A stretch of DNA of 64,000 nt. Origin: Exiguobacterium sp. RIT594 (GTDB lineage Bacteria; Bacillota; Bacilli; Exiguobacteriales; Exiguobacteriaceae). Of this stretch, positions 44,425-53,667 are shown piece by piece. Numbering within the stretch: the stretch's first letter is position 1; every line of letters starts with the position of its first letter. The stretch covers positions 1,488,001-1,552,000 of the forward strand of contig NZ_QPKF01000001.1 of the NCBI RefSeq assembly GCF_003339585.1. Reading direction: 5' to 3'. Below the pieces are notes generated by a model that saw only the letters and a list, made by a program, of their open reading frames with translations, did not search any database and was not told where the DNA came from. A program made the translations under genes and the position numbers.

Positions 44425-45677
44425 TATTCTTCACCTCGCAATAGATAAACTGCCTCAAGCTCAATCGTTGCCGCTAAACGGACGACATCCTCACGTGTTG
44501 CCGTCTCGATGAGATGAATCTCATCTTCAAGCGTCAGTCCGCGCATCTTCGATCCATTCAACCAGCCGATCAATTGTCCCGGCTGATCCAAAATTTGCCG
44601 ACGGGCATTGATTAACATCGCCTTTGTCTGCGTCAGTTCCTGATCCGTGAACTGCCCTGCCTTGAGATCCTTCAGTTGTTCGCCGATAATCGTTTCGGCC
44701 CGTTCCGCCTGTTTCGTCTCGACGCCGGCATAGACATACAATGCACTGTTCAGTGCGGCATAACGGGATGCCGCATAATAGGCGAGACTCTCTTTTTCAC
44801 GGACATTCATGAACAGCTTCGAATGCGGGAATCCTCCGAACAGACCGTTCACGATTTGCATCCGAATCGAATCGACGGACGTCGGATCGACACTGACACG
44901 ATATCCTAAATGCAATTTACCTTGTTTGATCGGTTGCGTCTCTGACGAACGTTTGACGCCTGCCACCTGTTTTTGGGCCGGAATGTAGTGACTCGCCTTT
45001 TCATCGTGGGAAGGTAAGAACGATAACGCATCTTCCATCTCCTCTTGCGTGACATGACCAACGACAAATACATCAATCCGGTCCTGTTCGACCATCGAGC
45101 GGTATGTATCACGTAAGGAAGCCGGTGTGATCTGTTCCAGTGCTTCGAGTGTACCGAGCGAGGATAACGAAACCGCTTCTCCCGGAGCCATCAGCTCGAG
45201 CAAACGCTGCTGGGCAAAACGCATCTTATCATCGTATAACGAGCTGATCCGGAGAGCGTGCAACCGTTTTTCCTGTTTGACGAACTGTTCCCGGAATCCA
45301 CCCTCTGTCAGGTCCGGATAAAAAATCATCTGTTCCAGTAAATCGAGTGCTTCTTCGAGCAACGTCTCATGACGGACGAGATCCCCGCGGACGACATCCA
45401 GCTGGAACGAGATGACGTGTTCTTCCCCGAATTTCGAAGCATCGGCATACAGACCTGCATCATATAAGGTTTCAAGCGGTTCACGCAACGCTTTCATCGA
45501 CGGATAGGCCGCTGTCGACTTTTCCATGATGTACGGCAACAGAGCACGGCTCGTCAGCGTTTTTTCTTCGAGTGGTGCTGAAAACGTCACGAGGACCGTC
45601 GTCGTCTTGAATTTATCGGTTGGAACGAGATGAAAGGTCGTTCCTTGTTTGTTCCACGTTTGAAATGACTGACTCAT
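44424..45677 (-). CDS. ymfF: M16-family peptidase-like protein (YmfF-like), zinc motif absent
   Basis: A 417-residue M16 homologue. At the place where HxxEH should stand it reads LLPYIMEKSTAAYPSMKALR, so it lacks the catalytic zinc ligands. It keeps the C-terminal R/Y-type region (KESLAYYAASRYAALNSALYVYAG). Such inactive subunits pair with an active partner, here YmfH. Its start overlaps the stop of the adenosyltransferase by four bases. Confidence 0.9.
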   Translation of the reverse strand: MSQSFQTWNKQGTTFHLVPTDKFKTTTVLVTFSAPLEEKTLTSRALLPYIMEKSTAAYPSMKALREPLETLYDAGLYADASKFGEEHVISFQLDVVRGDLVRHETLLEEALDLLEQMIFYPDLTEGGFREQFVKQEKRLHALRISSLYDDKMRFAQQRLLELMAPGEAVSLSSLGTLEALEQITPASLRDTYRSMVEQDRIDVFVVGHVTQEEMEDALSFLPSHDEKASHYIPAQKQVAGVKRSSETQPIKQGKLHLGYRVSVDPTSVDSIRMQIVNGLFGGFPHSKLFMNVREKESLAYYAASRYAALNSALYVYAGVETKQAERAETIIGEQLKDLKAGQFTDQELTQTKAMLINARRQILDQPGQLIGWLNGSKMRGLTLEDEIHLIETATREDVVRLAATIELEAVYLLRGEE

Positions 45678-46225
45678 GCTTCTCCATCCTTTCGTTTAAA
45701 CACATGGGCACTGCGTAAATATTCGATATCCGCTTTTTCATTGACCGCATTTTCATAACGGGCTGCCGTAAAGAAGAAATCGCTTAGACGGTTGATGAAC
45801 GGTAACAAATGATGTGCCTGTTCGACATCGATCATCGCCCGTTCGACACGCCGGCAGACGGTTCGCGCCACATGCAGGCAGGCTGCGGCTTCCGTGCCAC
45901 CCGGTAAGATGAATTTATCGAGCGGCGGCGACAGTTCCGTCAGACTGTCAATCCAGCTTTCGAGATCTTCCGTCGCAGTCGTACTCAGACGGGATGCTTT
46001 CGGTTCGACATACATCAAGTCACTCCCGCAATCGAACAGGACATGCTGGATGACCGTCAATTGTTCTTTGACTTCGATTGATGTCGCTTTTGTCCGGGCC
46101 AGTCCGACAAAACTGTTCAGTTCGTCCAGTTCGCCCATCAGCGTAATCCGCACATCATTTTTTTTAACACGTCCACCGACAAGTGACGTATCTCCCTCAT
46201 CACCTGATTTAGTATAGATTTTCAA
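45674..46225 (-). CDS. ATP:cob(I)alamin adenosyltransferase, PduO type
   Basis: A 183-residue enzyme that makes adenosylcobalamin. The PduO-type signature KIYTKSGDEGDTSLVGG is at the N-terminus, followed by the helical-bundle motifs RARTK-like (GLARTKATS) and HVARTVCRRVERAM. The start is TTG (46223-46225) with TATAGGAGTGAGTCG upstream; longer reading frames run into resE. It sits between resE and ymfF, overlapping ymfF by four bases. I saw no B12-dependent enzyme nearby. Confidence 0.93.
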   Translation of the reverse strand: MKIYTKSGDEGDTSLVGGRVKKNDVRITLMGELDELNSFVGLARTKATSIEVKEQLTVIQHVLFDCGSDLMYVEPKASRLSTTATEDLESWIDSLTELSPPLDKFILPGGTEAAACLHVARTVCRRVERAMIDVEQAHHLLPFINRLSDFFFTAARYENAVNEKADIEYLRSAHVFKRKDGEA

Positions 46226-46244
46226 ACGACTCACTCCTATAGCG

Positions 46245-46276
46245 AAAGGAAGCGAATCATAAAGTTCGCTTCCTTT
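46245..46276 (-). terminator. Hairpin overlapping the resE stop codon
   Basis: A perfect 12-bp stem, AAAGGAAGCGAA/TTCGCTTCCTTT, with an 8-base loop that contains the resE TGA (46257-46259). The minus-strand tail has only TTT, so it may attenuate rather than end transcription into the adenosyltransferase. Confidence 0.75.
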
Positions 46277-47984
46277 GTTTTTTTGGTAATTGAATTCGGA
46301 AAACGGATCCTTTGCCCAGTTCACTTTCGACCTGGACTTCTCCATCGTGCGACCGGACGACGTTTGCAACAATCGCAAGACCGATTCCGGTCCCTGTCTT
46401 GCCGCGTGTCCGGGCTTTGTCCGCCTTGTAAAAACGGTCAAAGACGAACGGGACATCCTCTTCCGGAATACCGTCCCCTGAATCAATTACAGATAAAGAT
46501 ATAGTTTCCCTATCTTCTGTGATTTCAATCTTGATTTGTCCATTTTCCGTATACCGTAACGCATTTCCAAGCAGATTTGTCATCACCTGATCCATTTGAT
46601 CCGGATCAGCTTCAAACTGCACGTCGGGACCGGCCACTTCGAACGAGACCCGCTTTTCAAGTCCCATCTGCTTGAACTTCTTGATCATCCGGTTCGCGAA
46701 CGGAACGGCATCAATCGGTTCAATCCGTTTTTCCTGATATCCGGCTTCCATCCGTGCCAGATCGAGCAAATCATTGACGAGGCGGGACAACCGTTGCGAC
46801 TCATCGTAAATGATGGACGCAAACTCTTTTGTCGCTTCATCACTTTCAGTCATCCCGTCAACAATTGCTTCCGAATAACCTTGCAGCATGACGAGCGGTG
46901 TCCGCAGCTCATGGCTGACGTTTGCGACGAAGTCGGCCCGCATTTTCTCAAGTTGCTGCGCTTCCGTCATATCGCGCAGGACAGCAACTGCTCCGATTTG
47001 TTCTTCCTGCTCAAGCAACGGGCTGACGATGATGATATAAAAGCGGCCTTCCCGTTCAAAGGAAACCGTCATTTCTTTTTCTTTGCGCATGACCGTCTGG
47101 AACAACTCAATCAACTCATCCGGAACCGGTCCACCCGCCAGGAACGCTTCGGCCGGCGGATTAGTCGCCAGTAATTCACCTGATTCCGAGAAGGTCAAGA
47201 CACCGTCCGCCATACACCTTAAGATGGACGATAACAGATGACGTTCCTTATCAAGATCCGTGACGTACTGATTGAGCTGACTGCTCATCTCATTAAACGC
47301 CAGCGCCAAATCCCCAATTTCGTCGCGCGAGCGCTGGGTCAGACTCTGATCAAACTTTCCTTCACCGGCCTCGACGACCGCTTGACGAATCGTTCGGAGC
47401 GGAGCCGTAATCCGGGTCGACAGGAAGAAGGCAAAGACGGTCGTTCCGATGATGGCCAGCAACACACAAAGCTGAATGATTTGCCGCGCTCCTTCATTCG
47501 CCTGTTCGATGTTCGTCAACTGCTCGATCAGATACATCGTCCCGCTTCCGCTTTCCGTGATGAACGGAGCACGGTAAGCAAGAGCTGCTTTTCCGTTAAA
47601 CGTCTCGTAGTTCCCGATTGCGGTCTCCCCTTCTTCACCGTCAACGGCTTTCCAGTTCTGACGTTCGAGTTCCTTGATGATCCGCTTTGCTTTTGTTTCC
47701 GAGATATTCGTTTCGACCGTATCGTCTTTCGTCGTCGCAATCAAGGTCGCCCCGTAAATATCGGTAATCTCGATCGCGGTCGCCGATCCTTCTTCGAGAC
47801 CGCTGTGGGCCTGGAAGACCGTTTCGACCTGTTGCCCGAGTTTCGCGAGATGACCCCGTTCCTGTTCGATATGGAACGAGTTAAAAAATTCGAGTAATAA
47901 AATCGTCAAGGCAATCAAGACGACGGAAACGAGTAATAAAATCGTTCCCCACAATTTAATGACGACGCTCTGTAACCATTTCAT
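46257..47984 (-). CDS. resE: Sensor histidine kinase ResE
   Basis: A 575-residue kinase of the ResDE redox system. Two transmembrane helices (about 10-31 and 165-187) enclose an extracytoplasmic domain. HAMP and PAS segments follow. The histidine box is ANVSHELRTPLVMLQGY (His near 358), and the ATPase boxes are NLLGNALRYTENG, DSGDGI and GTGIGLAIVANVV. It starts two bases after resD. In B. subtilis ResE senses oxygen/NO or redox status and activates genes for anaerobic respiration and cytochrome biogenesis. Confidence 0.94.
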   Translation of the reverse strand: MKWLQSVVIKLWGTILLLVSVVLIALTILLLEFFNSFHIEQERGHLAKLGQQVETVFQAHSGLEEGSATAIEITDIYGATLIATTKDDTVETNISETKAKRIIKELERQNWKAVDGEEGETAIGNYETFNGKAALAYRAPFITESGSGTMYLIEQLTNIEQANEGARQIIQLCVLLAIIGTTVFAFFLSTRITAPLRTIRQAVVEAGEGKFDQSLTQRSRDEIGDLALAFNEMSSQLNQYVTDLDKERHLLSSILRCMADGVLTFSESGELLATNPPAEAFLAGGPVPDELIELFQTVMRKEKEMTVSFEREGRFYIIIVSPLLEQEEQIGAVAVLRDMTEAQQLEKMRADFVANVSHELRTPLVMLQGYSEAIVDGMTESDEATKEFASIIYDESQRLSRLVNDLLDLARMEAGYQEKRIEPIDAVPFANRMIKKFKQMGLEKRVSFEVAGPDVQFEADPDQMDQVMTNLLGNALRYTENGQIKIEITEDRETISLSVIDSGDGIPEEDVPFVFDRFYKADKARTRGKTGTGIGLAIVANVVRSHDGEVQVESELGKGSVFRIQLPKKQRKRTL

Positions 47985-47986
47985 CG

Positions 47987-48703
47987 TCAGGCGGGATTAT
48001 TCTCGAACTTATAGCCGACACCCCAAACCGTCGTAATCATTTGGGCTGCATTTGGTGACAGACGGTTCAGTTTTTCACGCAGTCGTTTGACATGGGTGTC
48101 AACGGTCCGTAAGTCGCCGAAAAACTCATAGTTCCAGACTTCTTTTAATAACTGTTCCCGCGAAAAGACTTTGTCCGTCTGCTTCGCCAGGAAATACAGC
48201 AATTCATATTCTTTTGGTGTCAAATTGACTTCCTGCGATTCGACTGTGACGCGGTGGGCATCATTATCAATCGTCAAGTGCGGGAAGACGATGACATCTT
48301 TTGTTTTCGCATCCGTATGCAGGAACTTCGTTGCACTTGCCCGGCGCAGGATTGCCTTGACACGTAAGACGACTTCGCGTGGACTGAACGGTTTGACGAT
48401 ATAATCGTCCGCACCCATTTCAAAACCGTGGACCCGGTTCGTCTCTTCGCCTTTTGCCGTCAGCATGACGATTGGTGTCGCTTTCGTTTTCCGCAGTTCT
48501 TCACAGACCTGCATGCCATCGAGCTTCGGCATCATCAAATCAAGTAGAATCACATCATATTCCGTTTCAAGTGCCATCTCGAGAGCCGTTTCTCCATTGT
48601 CGGCTTCTTCAATCGTAAAGTTCTCACGTTCGAGATACATTTTTAATAAACGTCGAATCCGTTCTTCGTCATCGACGACTAAAATACGCGCTTCTTCTGA
48701 CAT
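47987..48703 (-). CDS. resD: Response regulator ResD (OmpR family)
   Basis: A 238-residue regulator. The receiver domain has the acidic pair VVDDEERIR, the phospho-Asp in VILLDLMMPKLDG, and the Thr/Lys switch in MLTAKGEE and YIVKPF. The C-terminal winged helix ends GVGYKFE. The ATG follows GGGAGGAATCAACTG. It lies downstream of the resABC terminator and is followed by resE, matching the B. subtilis order. Confidence 0.96.
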   Translation of the reverse strand: MSEEARILVVDDEERIRRLLKMYLERENFTIEEADNGETALEMALETEYDVILLDLMMPKLDGMQVCEELRKTKATPIVMLTAKGEETNRVHGFEMGADDYIVKPFSPREVVLRVKAILRRASATKFLHTDAKTKDVIVFPHLTIDNDAHRVTVESQEVNLTPKEYELLYFLAKQTDKVFSREQLLKEVWNYEFFGDLRTVDTHVKRLREKLNRLSPNAAQMITTVWGVGYKFENNPA

Positions 48704-48819
48704 CAGTTGATTCCTCCCATGAACTAATCTGTCTCACTCTATCCTACTACTCTCCTAGTATACTATGAAACAAAAGAAATAGCGTCTCTGACCGCGGAAA
48801 TCAATCGTCTCGCCTAAAA

Positions 48820-48859
48820 AAGGATGGACAGCGGAAGTTTCCTTCCACCGTCCATCCTT
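48820..48859 (-). terminator. Terminator after resC
   Basis: AAGGATGGAC/GTCCATCCTT plus an inner GGAAG/CTTCC stem, followed on the minus strand by six T residues. It separates resABC from resDE. Confidence 0.9.
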
Positions 48860-48890
48860 GACTGATGATTCCAGTAATTGTTTTCGTTAC

Positions 48891-50057
48891 TTATGCGTAA
48901 GAGTGAAGACCCGCAACGACCAAGTTGACGAAGACGAGGTTGAACATGATGACGGCAAAGCCGCCGACACACAACCACGCTGATTTTTTACCAATCCAGC
49001 CGCGCTGGATCCGCATGTGCAGGTAGAAGACGTAGAACAGCATCGTGATCAAGGCCCATACTTCTTTCGGGTCCCAGCCCCAGTAACGGCTCCATGCCAT
49101 CTGTGCCCAAATCATTGCAAAGATCAGTCCACCGAGAATGAAGACAGGCAAACCAATCGCAATCGCACGGTAGCTGATTTCATCTGCTGTCTCGAGATCA
49201 ATCTTACGGGCGATCGGTTTCAGGCTCTCCGCCAAACGTTTCCGTAAAATGACGAAGCGAAGCAGGATATAGAAGACTAAACCGCCGATCAATGACCATA
49301 AGACCGTATTGACCTTATTGGCATTGAGGAAATTCGGTAATTCAACGACAGCACCAGAACCGGAAATGATCTTTCCGTTTTCAGGACCAGTCAAAACTGG
49401 CATCGTGTAGTCATGTTGCATCGTCGCACCGTTTTTCGCGACATACTCGATCGTCGAGTTCGTTCCGAGTGCATTGAACAATAAACCGACGATGATATAA
49501 CCGACGACACATGCGAGTGAAAACATGACGACTTCAAGCCATGTCCGTGTTTTCGATTCTTTGTTGAAGTCTGTCGCATGGATCAGGTACAGCAATCCGG
49601 TTGCGAAGCTGACTGCAAGAATCCCTTCTCCGAGTGCTGCCGTCGTCACGTGGATTTTCAACCAGACACTTTGAAGTGCCGGAATCAACGGTTGAACTTC
49701 ATCCGGGAACATCGACGCGTAAGCGATGACAAGCAACGCGACCGGCATCGCCACAAGTCCGAGGACATTGTTGCGATAAATCCCGTAGACGATCAGGAAG
49801 CCGAGTACCATCATCATTCCGAAGAATGTCGTGTACTCATAAAGATTCGAAACCGGAACGTGTCCAGCTCCTGCCCAGCGTGTGAAGAAGTAGCCGAGCT
49901 GGGCCACAAATCCCAAAAGAGCGAGTGAGAAAGCAATTTTCCCGGAACGGCTTGGTCCCTTTTTACCACTTGTTGCGACGGCAAAGAAACCGGTACTGAT
50001 CAGATATAAGATGAACGACGTAAGCAGTAAATTACCGCTTAAACTAAGCAGATTCAT
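48891..50057 (-). CDS. resC: Cytochrome c biogenesis protein ResC (CcsA/CcmF-like)
   Basis: A 388-residue multi-helix membrane protein of System II cytochrome c maturation. It delivers and ligates haem together with ResB. The tryptophan-rich WWD-type haem signature (AQMAWSRYWGWDPKEVWALI) is near residue 320 and conserved His residues flank it. The start overlaps the resB stop by four bases. Confidence 0.96.
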   Translation of the reverse strand: MNLLSLSGNLLLTSFILYLISTGFFAVATSGKKGPSRSGKIAFSLALLGFVAQLGYFFTRWAGAGHVPVSNLYEYTTFFGMMMVLGFLIVYGIYRNNVLGLVAMPVALLVIAYASMFPDEVQPLIPALQSVWLKIHVTTAALGEGILAVSFATGLLYLIHATDFNKESKTRTWLEVVMFSLACVVGYIIVGLLFNALGTNSTIEYVAKNGATMQHDYTMPVLTGPENGKIISGSGAVVELPNFLNANKVNTVLWSLIGGLVFYILLRFVILRKRLAESLKPIARKIDLETADEISYRAIAIGLPVFILGGLIFAMIWAQMAWSRYWGWDPKEVWALITMLFYVFYLHMRIQRGWIGKKSAWLCVGGFAVIMFNLVFVNLVVAGLHSYA

Positions 50058-51598
50058 TTCGATTCCCCCTCTTCCCGCAACTTCTGCCGGTCTTCCAGTT
50101 GCGGAAGTCCCACTTCAGTCAAGGCGAGATTGACTTCTTTTTGAAGTCCAAGTGCATTTTTATTCGTAAATCCGGCAATGTTGATCTGCCCGTTTGTTTC
50201 TTTCAACCAGAGTCTGCGGTGCGGCCAGTACATGCCGAGCAGCAACCCGATCATGAATATCATACCGCCAGCGAACAGGAATGGCAGCGTCAGATCTTTT
50301 TTAATCCGGACGCCGGAAATGTTCGACAGTTCCGTACCGGCAAAGCCCATCTTGTACTGGTTTTCATCGCCGCCGACATTCAGCTTAATTCCGATCAGAC
50401 TCCGTTCCCCTTTTGGATGTTCCGGTGATTTGATCGTAAAGACAAACGCCGGATTGACGGGACGGGACGAGTTCGTTGTCGGTTTTCCATCCTTGACGAC
50501 GAAGTCCGGTAAGAAGTCTTTCAGTTCGACGTCATAACCGTTCTTTAATTTGTAAGTTTCCTGCGGATTGCGCAAGTCGACTTTAATCGTATCGACGACC
50601 TTACCCGTTTTTTGATTCTCGATGTTGAATGACATCGTCTTGAATTCCGGATCCGCTGCATACTGTTCTTGGAAAACTTGATAATTCCCGAACTCGAACG
50701 GTTGGTTGACGGCTGTTTCACCGGTTTTGACTTTCTCAAGTTTCGGTTTAAAGTCGTCCGTCATGCCGGTTTTTTTATACAGCGTCATCTGGGTGTCATA
50801 GTTCTTTGGAACACTTCCACCGGCCCGTTTCAGAGCTTCTCTGAATTTCTCAGGTTCTTTTGCCGGATCATAAAACTCAATGTTAAACGAGTTATTCTCG
50901 AGATAATACTTATTGTCCGTCGCTTCGACCGGCAATGTTTCGCCTTCACGGATCCACATCAGCTCATCTTCGTGCATGCCGGGAACGATGCGTAACATCG
51001 CCCCGCCGAAGAACAGGACAAGCCCGATATGGTTGATATACGGACCCCAGCGCCCGAAGCGTTGTTTCTCCGCGAGCAAGGAACCGTCTTGACGACGGAC
51101 CTTGTAGCCTTTTTTCTTCAGTAACGGTTCAATGGCATCAATCTGTTTGACCGTCCCAGTCGCTTCAGCGCCAAATCGCTGACCGCCCATAAAACGGTCG
51201 GACTGGATGACCGGTTGTTTCTTCAACGCACGATACAGCGGGAAGAAACGGTCGATCGATACAATGATGATGGATAACAGCAATAATGTGATTAAGCCGA
51301 TGTACCACCAGGATTCAAACAAATTATGGAAGCCGAGGGCATAATAAATCTCACCGGCCGTGCCATATTCTTTTCCGTAAAATTCTTCAGGCGGAATCGC
51401 TTGCGGAATGTACATCTCCTGCGGGAAGATGGTTCCGACGCCGCTTGCGATGATGATTAAGCCGATCAACCACAAACCGACTTTAACGGATGAAAAGAAC
51501 GTCCATGTCCGGTCGATCCATGATTGATTTTTTCGTTTTGAACGAAGCTCGGCTTCCTCATAACGCATATCCAGTTGCTTATATTCCTGCTGCATCAT
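50054..51598 (-). CDS. resB: Cytochrome c biogenesis protein ResB
   Basis: A 514-residue Ccs1/ResB protein. Three N-terminal helices (GLWLIGLIIIASGVGTIF, WWYIGLITLLLLSIIIV, YINHIGLVLFFGGAMLRI) are followed by a large outside domain. A last helix (LPFLFAGGMIFMIGLLLGMYW) completes it. With ResC it forms the System II haem-lyase complex. The ATG follows GAGGGGGAATTT; a second ATG is adjacent. Confidence 0.96.
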   Translation of the reverse strand: MMQQEYKQLDMRYEEAELRSKRKNQSWIDRTWTFFSSVKVGLWLIGLIIIASGVGTIFPQEMYIPQAIPPEEFYGKEYGTAGEIYYALGFHNLFESWWYIGLITLLLLSIIIVSIDRFFPLYRALKKQPVIQSDRFMGGQRFGAEATGTVKQIDAIEPLLKKKGYKVRRQDGSLLAEKQRFGRWGPYINHIGLVLFFGGAMLRIVPGMHEDELMWIREGETLPVEATDNKYYLENNSFNIEFYDPAKEPEKFREALKRAGGSVPKNYDTQMTLYKKTGMTDDFKPKLEKVKTGETAVNQPFEFGNYQVFQEQYAADPEFKTMSFNIENQKTGKVVDTIKVDLRNPQETYKLKNGYDVELKDFLPDFVVKDGKPTTNSSRPVNPAFVFTIKSPEHPKGERSLIGIKLNVGGDENQYKMGFAGTELSNISGVRIKKDLTLPFLFAGGMIFMIGLLLGMYWPHRRLWLKETNGQINIAGFTNKNALGLQKEVNLALTEVGLPQLEDRQKLREEGESK

Positions 51599-51616
51599 AA
51601 ATTCCCCCTCGATGCG

Positions 51617-52207
51617 TTACTCGTTTGCTTTTTTGATCATTTCCTCTAACTTCGCTTGGTCAATTTCACCTTCATACTTTTCAACGACCTTACCTTCTTT
51701 GTTGATGATGAAAGTCACAGGCAGGTTGTAGATCCCGTATGCCTTCTCAACGGCACTGTTCGTATCCATCAGGACCGGATAGTCGGTTCCTCCGATTTCC
51801 TTGATGAAACTGGATACTCGGACCGGTGTCTCACCGACGTTGACTGCCGCAAAATTAACACCCTCTTTTTGCATCATGTCGTAATTGTCGTTGATCAACG
51901 GCATTTCTTTTTTACAGGGCTCACAGAATGTCCCCCAAAAATTGAGTAAAAGTCCTTTGCCTTTGTACTCGTCCATCGTATGTTGTTTTTCTCCATACAA
52001 ATCGACAAGTGCAAATCCTGGCGCGTCATCTCCGGCAAGGACACGACCGTCTTTATCCCGTGTCGCCTGATCGACAAACTGCATGATAACGACCGCACCG
52101 GCGAATAATACCATCGTCATGATCATTAACCGCCAAAATGAACGTTTTTTCTTCTTTTGCTTCGCGGCTGCTAGCCGCTCATCCGGGTTCTGATTCGTTT
52201 TTTTCAT
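51617..52207 (-). CDS. resA: Thiol-disulfide oxidoreductase ResA
   Basis: A 196-residue membrane-anchored thioredoxin-fold protein that reduces the CXXCH haem site of apocytochrome c. One N-terminal anchor (LMIMTMVLFAGAVVIMQFV) and the CEPC active site in NFWGTFCEPCKKEMP are visible, identical to the motif of B. subtilis ResA. The cis-Pro loop is YNLPVTFIIN. The ATG follows GGTGGAGGCGGTGCAAC. It is first in resABC. Confidence 0.96.
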   Translation of the reverse strand: MKKTNQNPDERLAAAKQKKKKRSFWRLMIMTMVLFAGAVVIMQFVDQATRDKDGRVLAGDDAPGFALVDLYGEKQHTMDEYKGKGLLLNFWGTFCEPCKKEMPLINDNYDMMQKEGVNFAAVNVGETPVRVSSFIKEIGGTDYPVLMDTNSAVEKAYGIYNLPVTFIINKEGKVVEKYEGEIDQAKLEEMIKKANE

Positions 52208-52227
52208 GTTGCACCGCCTCCACCCAT

Positions 52228-52255
52228 ATTGTACTTGAAATCGCTTAATTGTTGA
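52228..52255 (-). promoter_or_regulatory. Candidate promoter of resABC
   Basis: On the minus strand TCAACA (52250-52255), a 16-bp spacer and TACAAT (52228-52233). TTTGTGAC- and TTTCACA-like stretches lie just upstream and could be ResD contacts, but that is a guess. Confidence 0.5.
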
Positions 52256-52299
52256 CAGAATGTGAAATACGTTAATCGTTTTGTCACAAACAAAGAAAA

Positions 52300-52317
52300 C
52301 TCAACCCGCAGGCTGAG
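52300..52317 (-). terminator. Terminator after rluB
   Basis: CTCAACC pairs with GGCTGAG (one wobble) around four bases, followed on the minus strand by TTTTC. Confidence 0.75.
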
Positions 52318-52333
52318 CTTCTCGCTTTACAAA

Positions 52334-53095
52334 TTAACGTTTTTTTGTGTTCTTACGTCTTTTCGTAGGGGGAGCAACCGGATCCGCCAGCTCACGCAAT
52401 TGATTGACTTCTTTTTTCGAAAGTTCACGCCAGTCGCCTGATGTTAATCCAGCAAGCGTCAGGAAACCAAACTGTTCCCGTTTCAACTTGATGACTTCTG
52501 CACCGAGTGTTTCGACCATTTGACGGACTTGACGGTTATGGCCTTCATAGATGACCATTTCTAAAATCGCGGTATTTTTTTTCTTATCGACATCGCGCAT
52601 CTCGACGCGTGCTTTACCGGTTTTGAATCCGTCCGGTAAGACGACACCTTTTTCAAGACCTTTGACATGATAGTAGTCCGGCACGCCTTTGATTTTGACG
52701 ATGTAACGTTTCGGTACTTTGTATTTCGGGTGGAGCAGGAGATTCGAAAACTCGCCGTCGTTCGTCAACAGCAATAATCCGCTTGTGTTGTAGTCAAGAC
52801 GGCCGACCGGGAAGACGCGGTGACCCGGGGGAACAAGATCGACGACCGTTTTACGGCCTTTATCATCTTCTACCGTCGAGACGACACCGGTTGGTTTATA
52901 CAGCATGTAGTAAACGTGTTCTTCCCGTTCCAGCTTAACGCCGTCGACTTCGACTTCTGCACGTCCGCCGACTTTCGTCCCGAGTTCCGTGATGACTTTC
53001 CCGTTGACTTTGACGCGACCTTCTGTGATTAGTTCTTCTGCCTTGCGTCGTGATGCGACACCGGCCTGGGCAATAATTTTTTGTAGACGTTCCAT
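52334..53095 (-). CDS. rluB: 23S rRNA pseudouridine synthase RluB
   Basis: A 253-residue RsuA/RluB-type synthase. The N-terminal S4 domain ([20 protein letters not shown]) and the catalytic Asp in PVGRLDYNTSGLLLLTNDG are visible, and YEGHNRQVRQM follows. The C-terminus is basic (PTKRRKNTKKR). The ATG follows AGGAGAGAATAAATTA and overlaps the scpB stop by one base. In B. subtilis dacB, spmA and spmB lie between scpB and rluB; they are absent here. Confidence 0.95.
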   Translation of the reverse strand: MERLQKIIAQAGVASRRKAEELITEGRVKVNGKVITELGTKVGGRAEVEVDGVKLEREEHVYYMLYKPTGVVSTVEDDKGRKTVVDLVPPGHRVFPVGRLDYNTSGLLLLTNDGEFSNLLLHPKYKVPKRYIVKIKGVPDYYHVKGLEKGVVLPDGFKTGKARVEMRDVDKKKNTAILEMVIYEGHNRQVRQMVETLGAEVIKLKREQFGFLTLAGLTSGDWRELSKKEVNQLRELADPVAPPTKRRKNTKKR

Positions 53096-53667
53096 TAATT
53101 TATTCTCTCCTCTAGTGACGGTTCATTCCGGAAAAACAAATCCCCGTCCGCTTCAAGTGTTTCTTCAAACTCAAGCGGCGGCAATTCTTCGATACTGTTC
53201 AGTCCGAAGTGATCCAAAAAATGATCCGTCGTCTTATACAATTTGGCACGCCCGACGCCTTTGGCACGTCCGGCTTCATCAATTAATCCTTTTGCACTTA
53301 ACGTGTGGATGACACGTTCCGTCTTCACACCACGAATGACTTCGATGTCCGCCCGGGTAACCGGCTGTTTGTAGGCGATGATGACGAGTGTCTCCATCGC
53401 AGCACGTGACAGGCTGTCCTCTGCAAGAGACCCGGCATACGCCTGCACATACGGTGACATCTCTTTCCGGGTGACCATCTTGAAGACACCGCCGGACTCA
53501 ACGATTTGCAATACCCGTTCGTCCGCTTCAAATGTTGTCTGAAGGGCGTGCAACTGTTCCCGAGCCGCTGCCTCACTGATTTCAAGGACTTGACTCAGAC
53601 CACGCGGATCGATTCCGTCGTCTCCGACGACGAACAACAAACTTTCAATGATTCGCTCATACGCCAA
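53095..53667 (-). CDS. scpB: Segregation and condensation protein B
   Basis: A 190-residue winged-helix kleisin-associated protein (ScpB) that binds ScpA in the SMC condensin. Visible motifs are [35 protein letters not shown]-like ([20 protein letters not shown]) and [18 protein letters not shown]. The start is TTG (53665-53667) behind AAGGAGGAGAATCAGA, 11 bases inside the end of scpA. Confidence 0.96.
   Translation of the reverse strand: MAYERIIESLLFVVGDDGIDPRGLSQVLEISEAAAREQLHALQTTFEADERVLQIVESGGVFKMVTRKEMSPYVQAYAGSLAEDSLSRAAMETLVIIAYKQPVTRADIEVIRGVKTERVIHTLSAKGLIDEAGRAKGVGRAKLYKTTDHFLDHFGLNSIEELPPLEFEETLEADGDLFFRNEPSLEERIN

Noticed and set aside
45674-46260. Cobalamin riboswitch before the adenosyltransferase
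   Set aside because: Only ~30 bases separate it from resE, far too short for a B12 box and aptamer.
47238-47897. 219-codon plus-strand frame opposite resE
   Set aside because: It is antisense to the sensor domain of a complete kinase.
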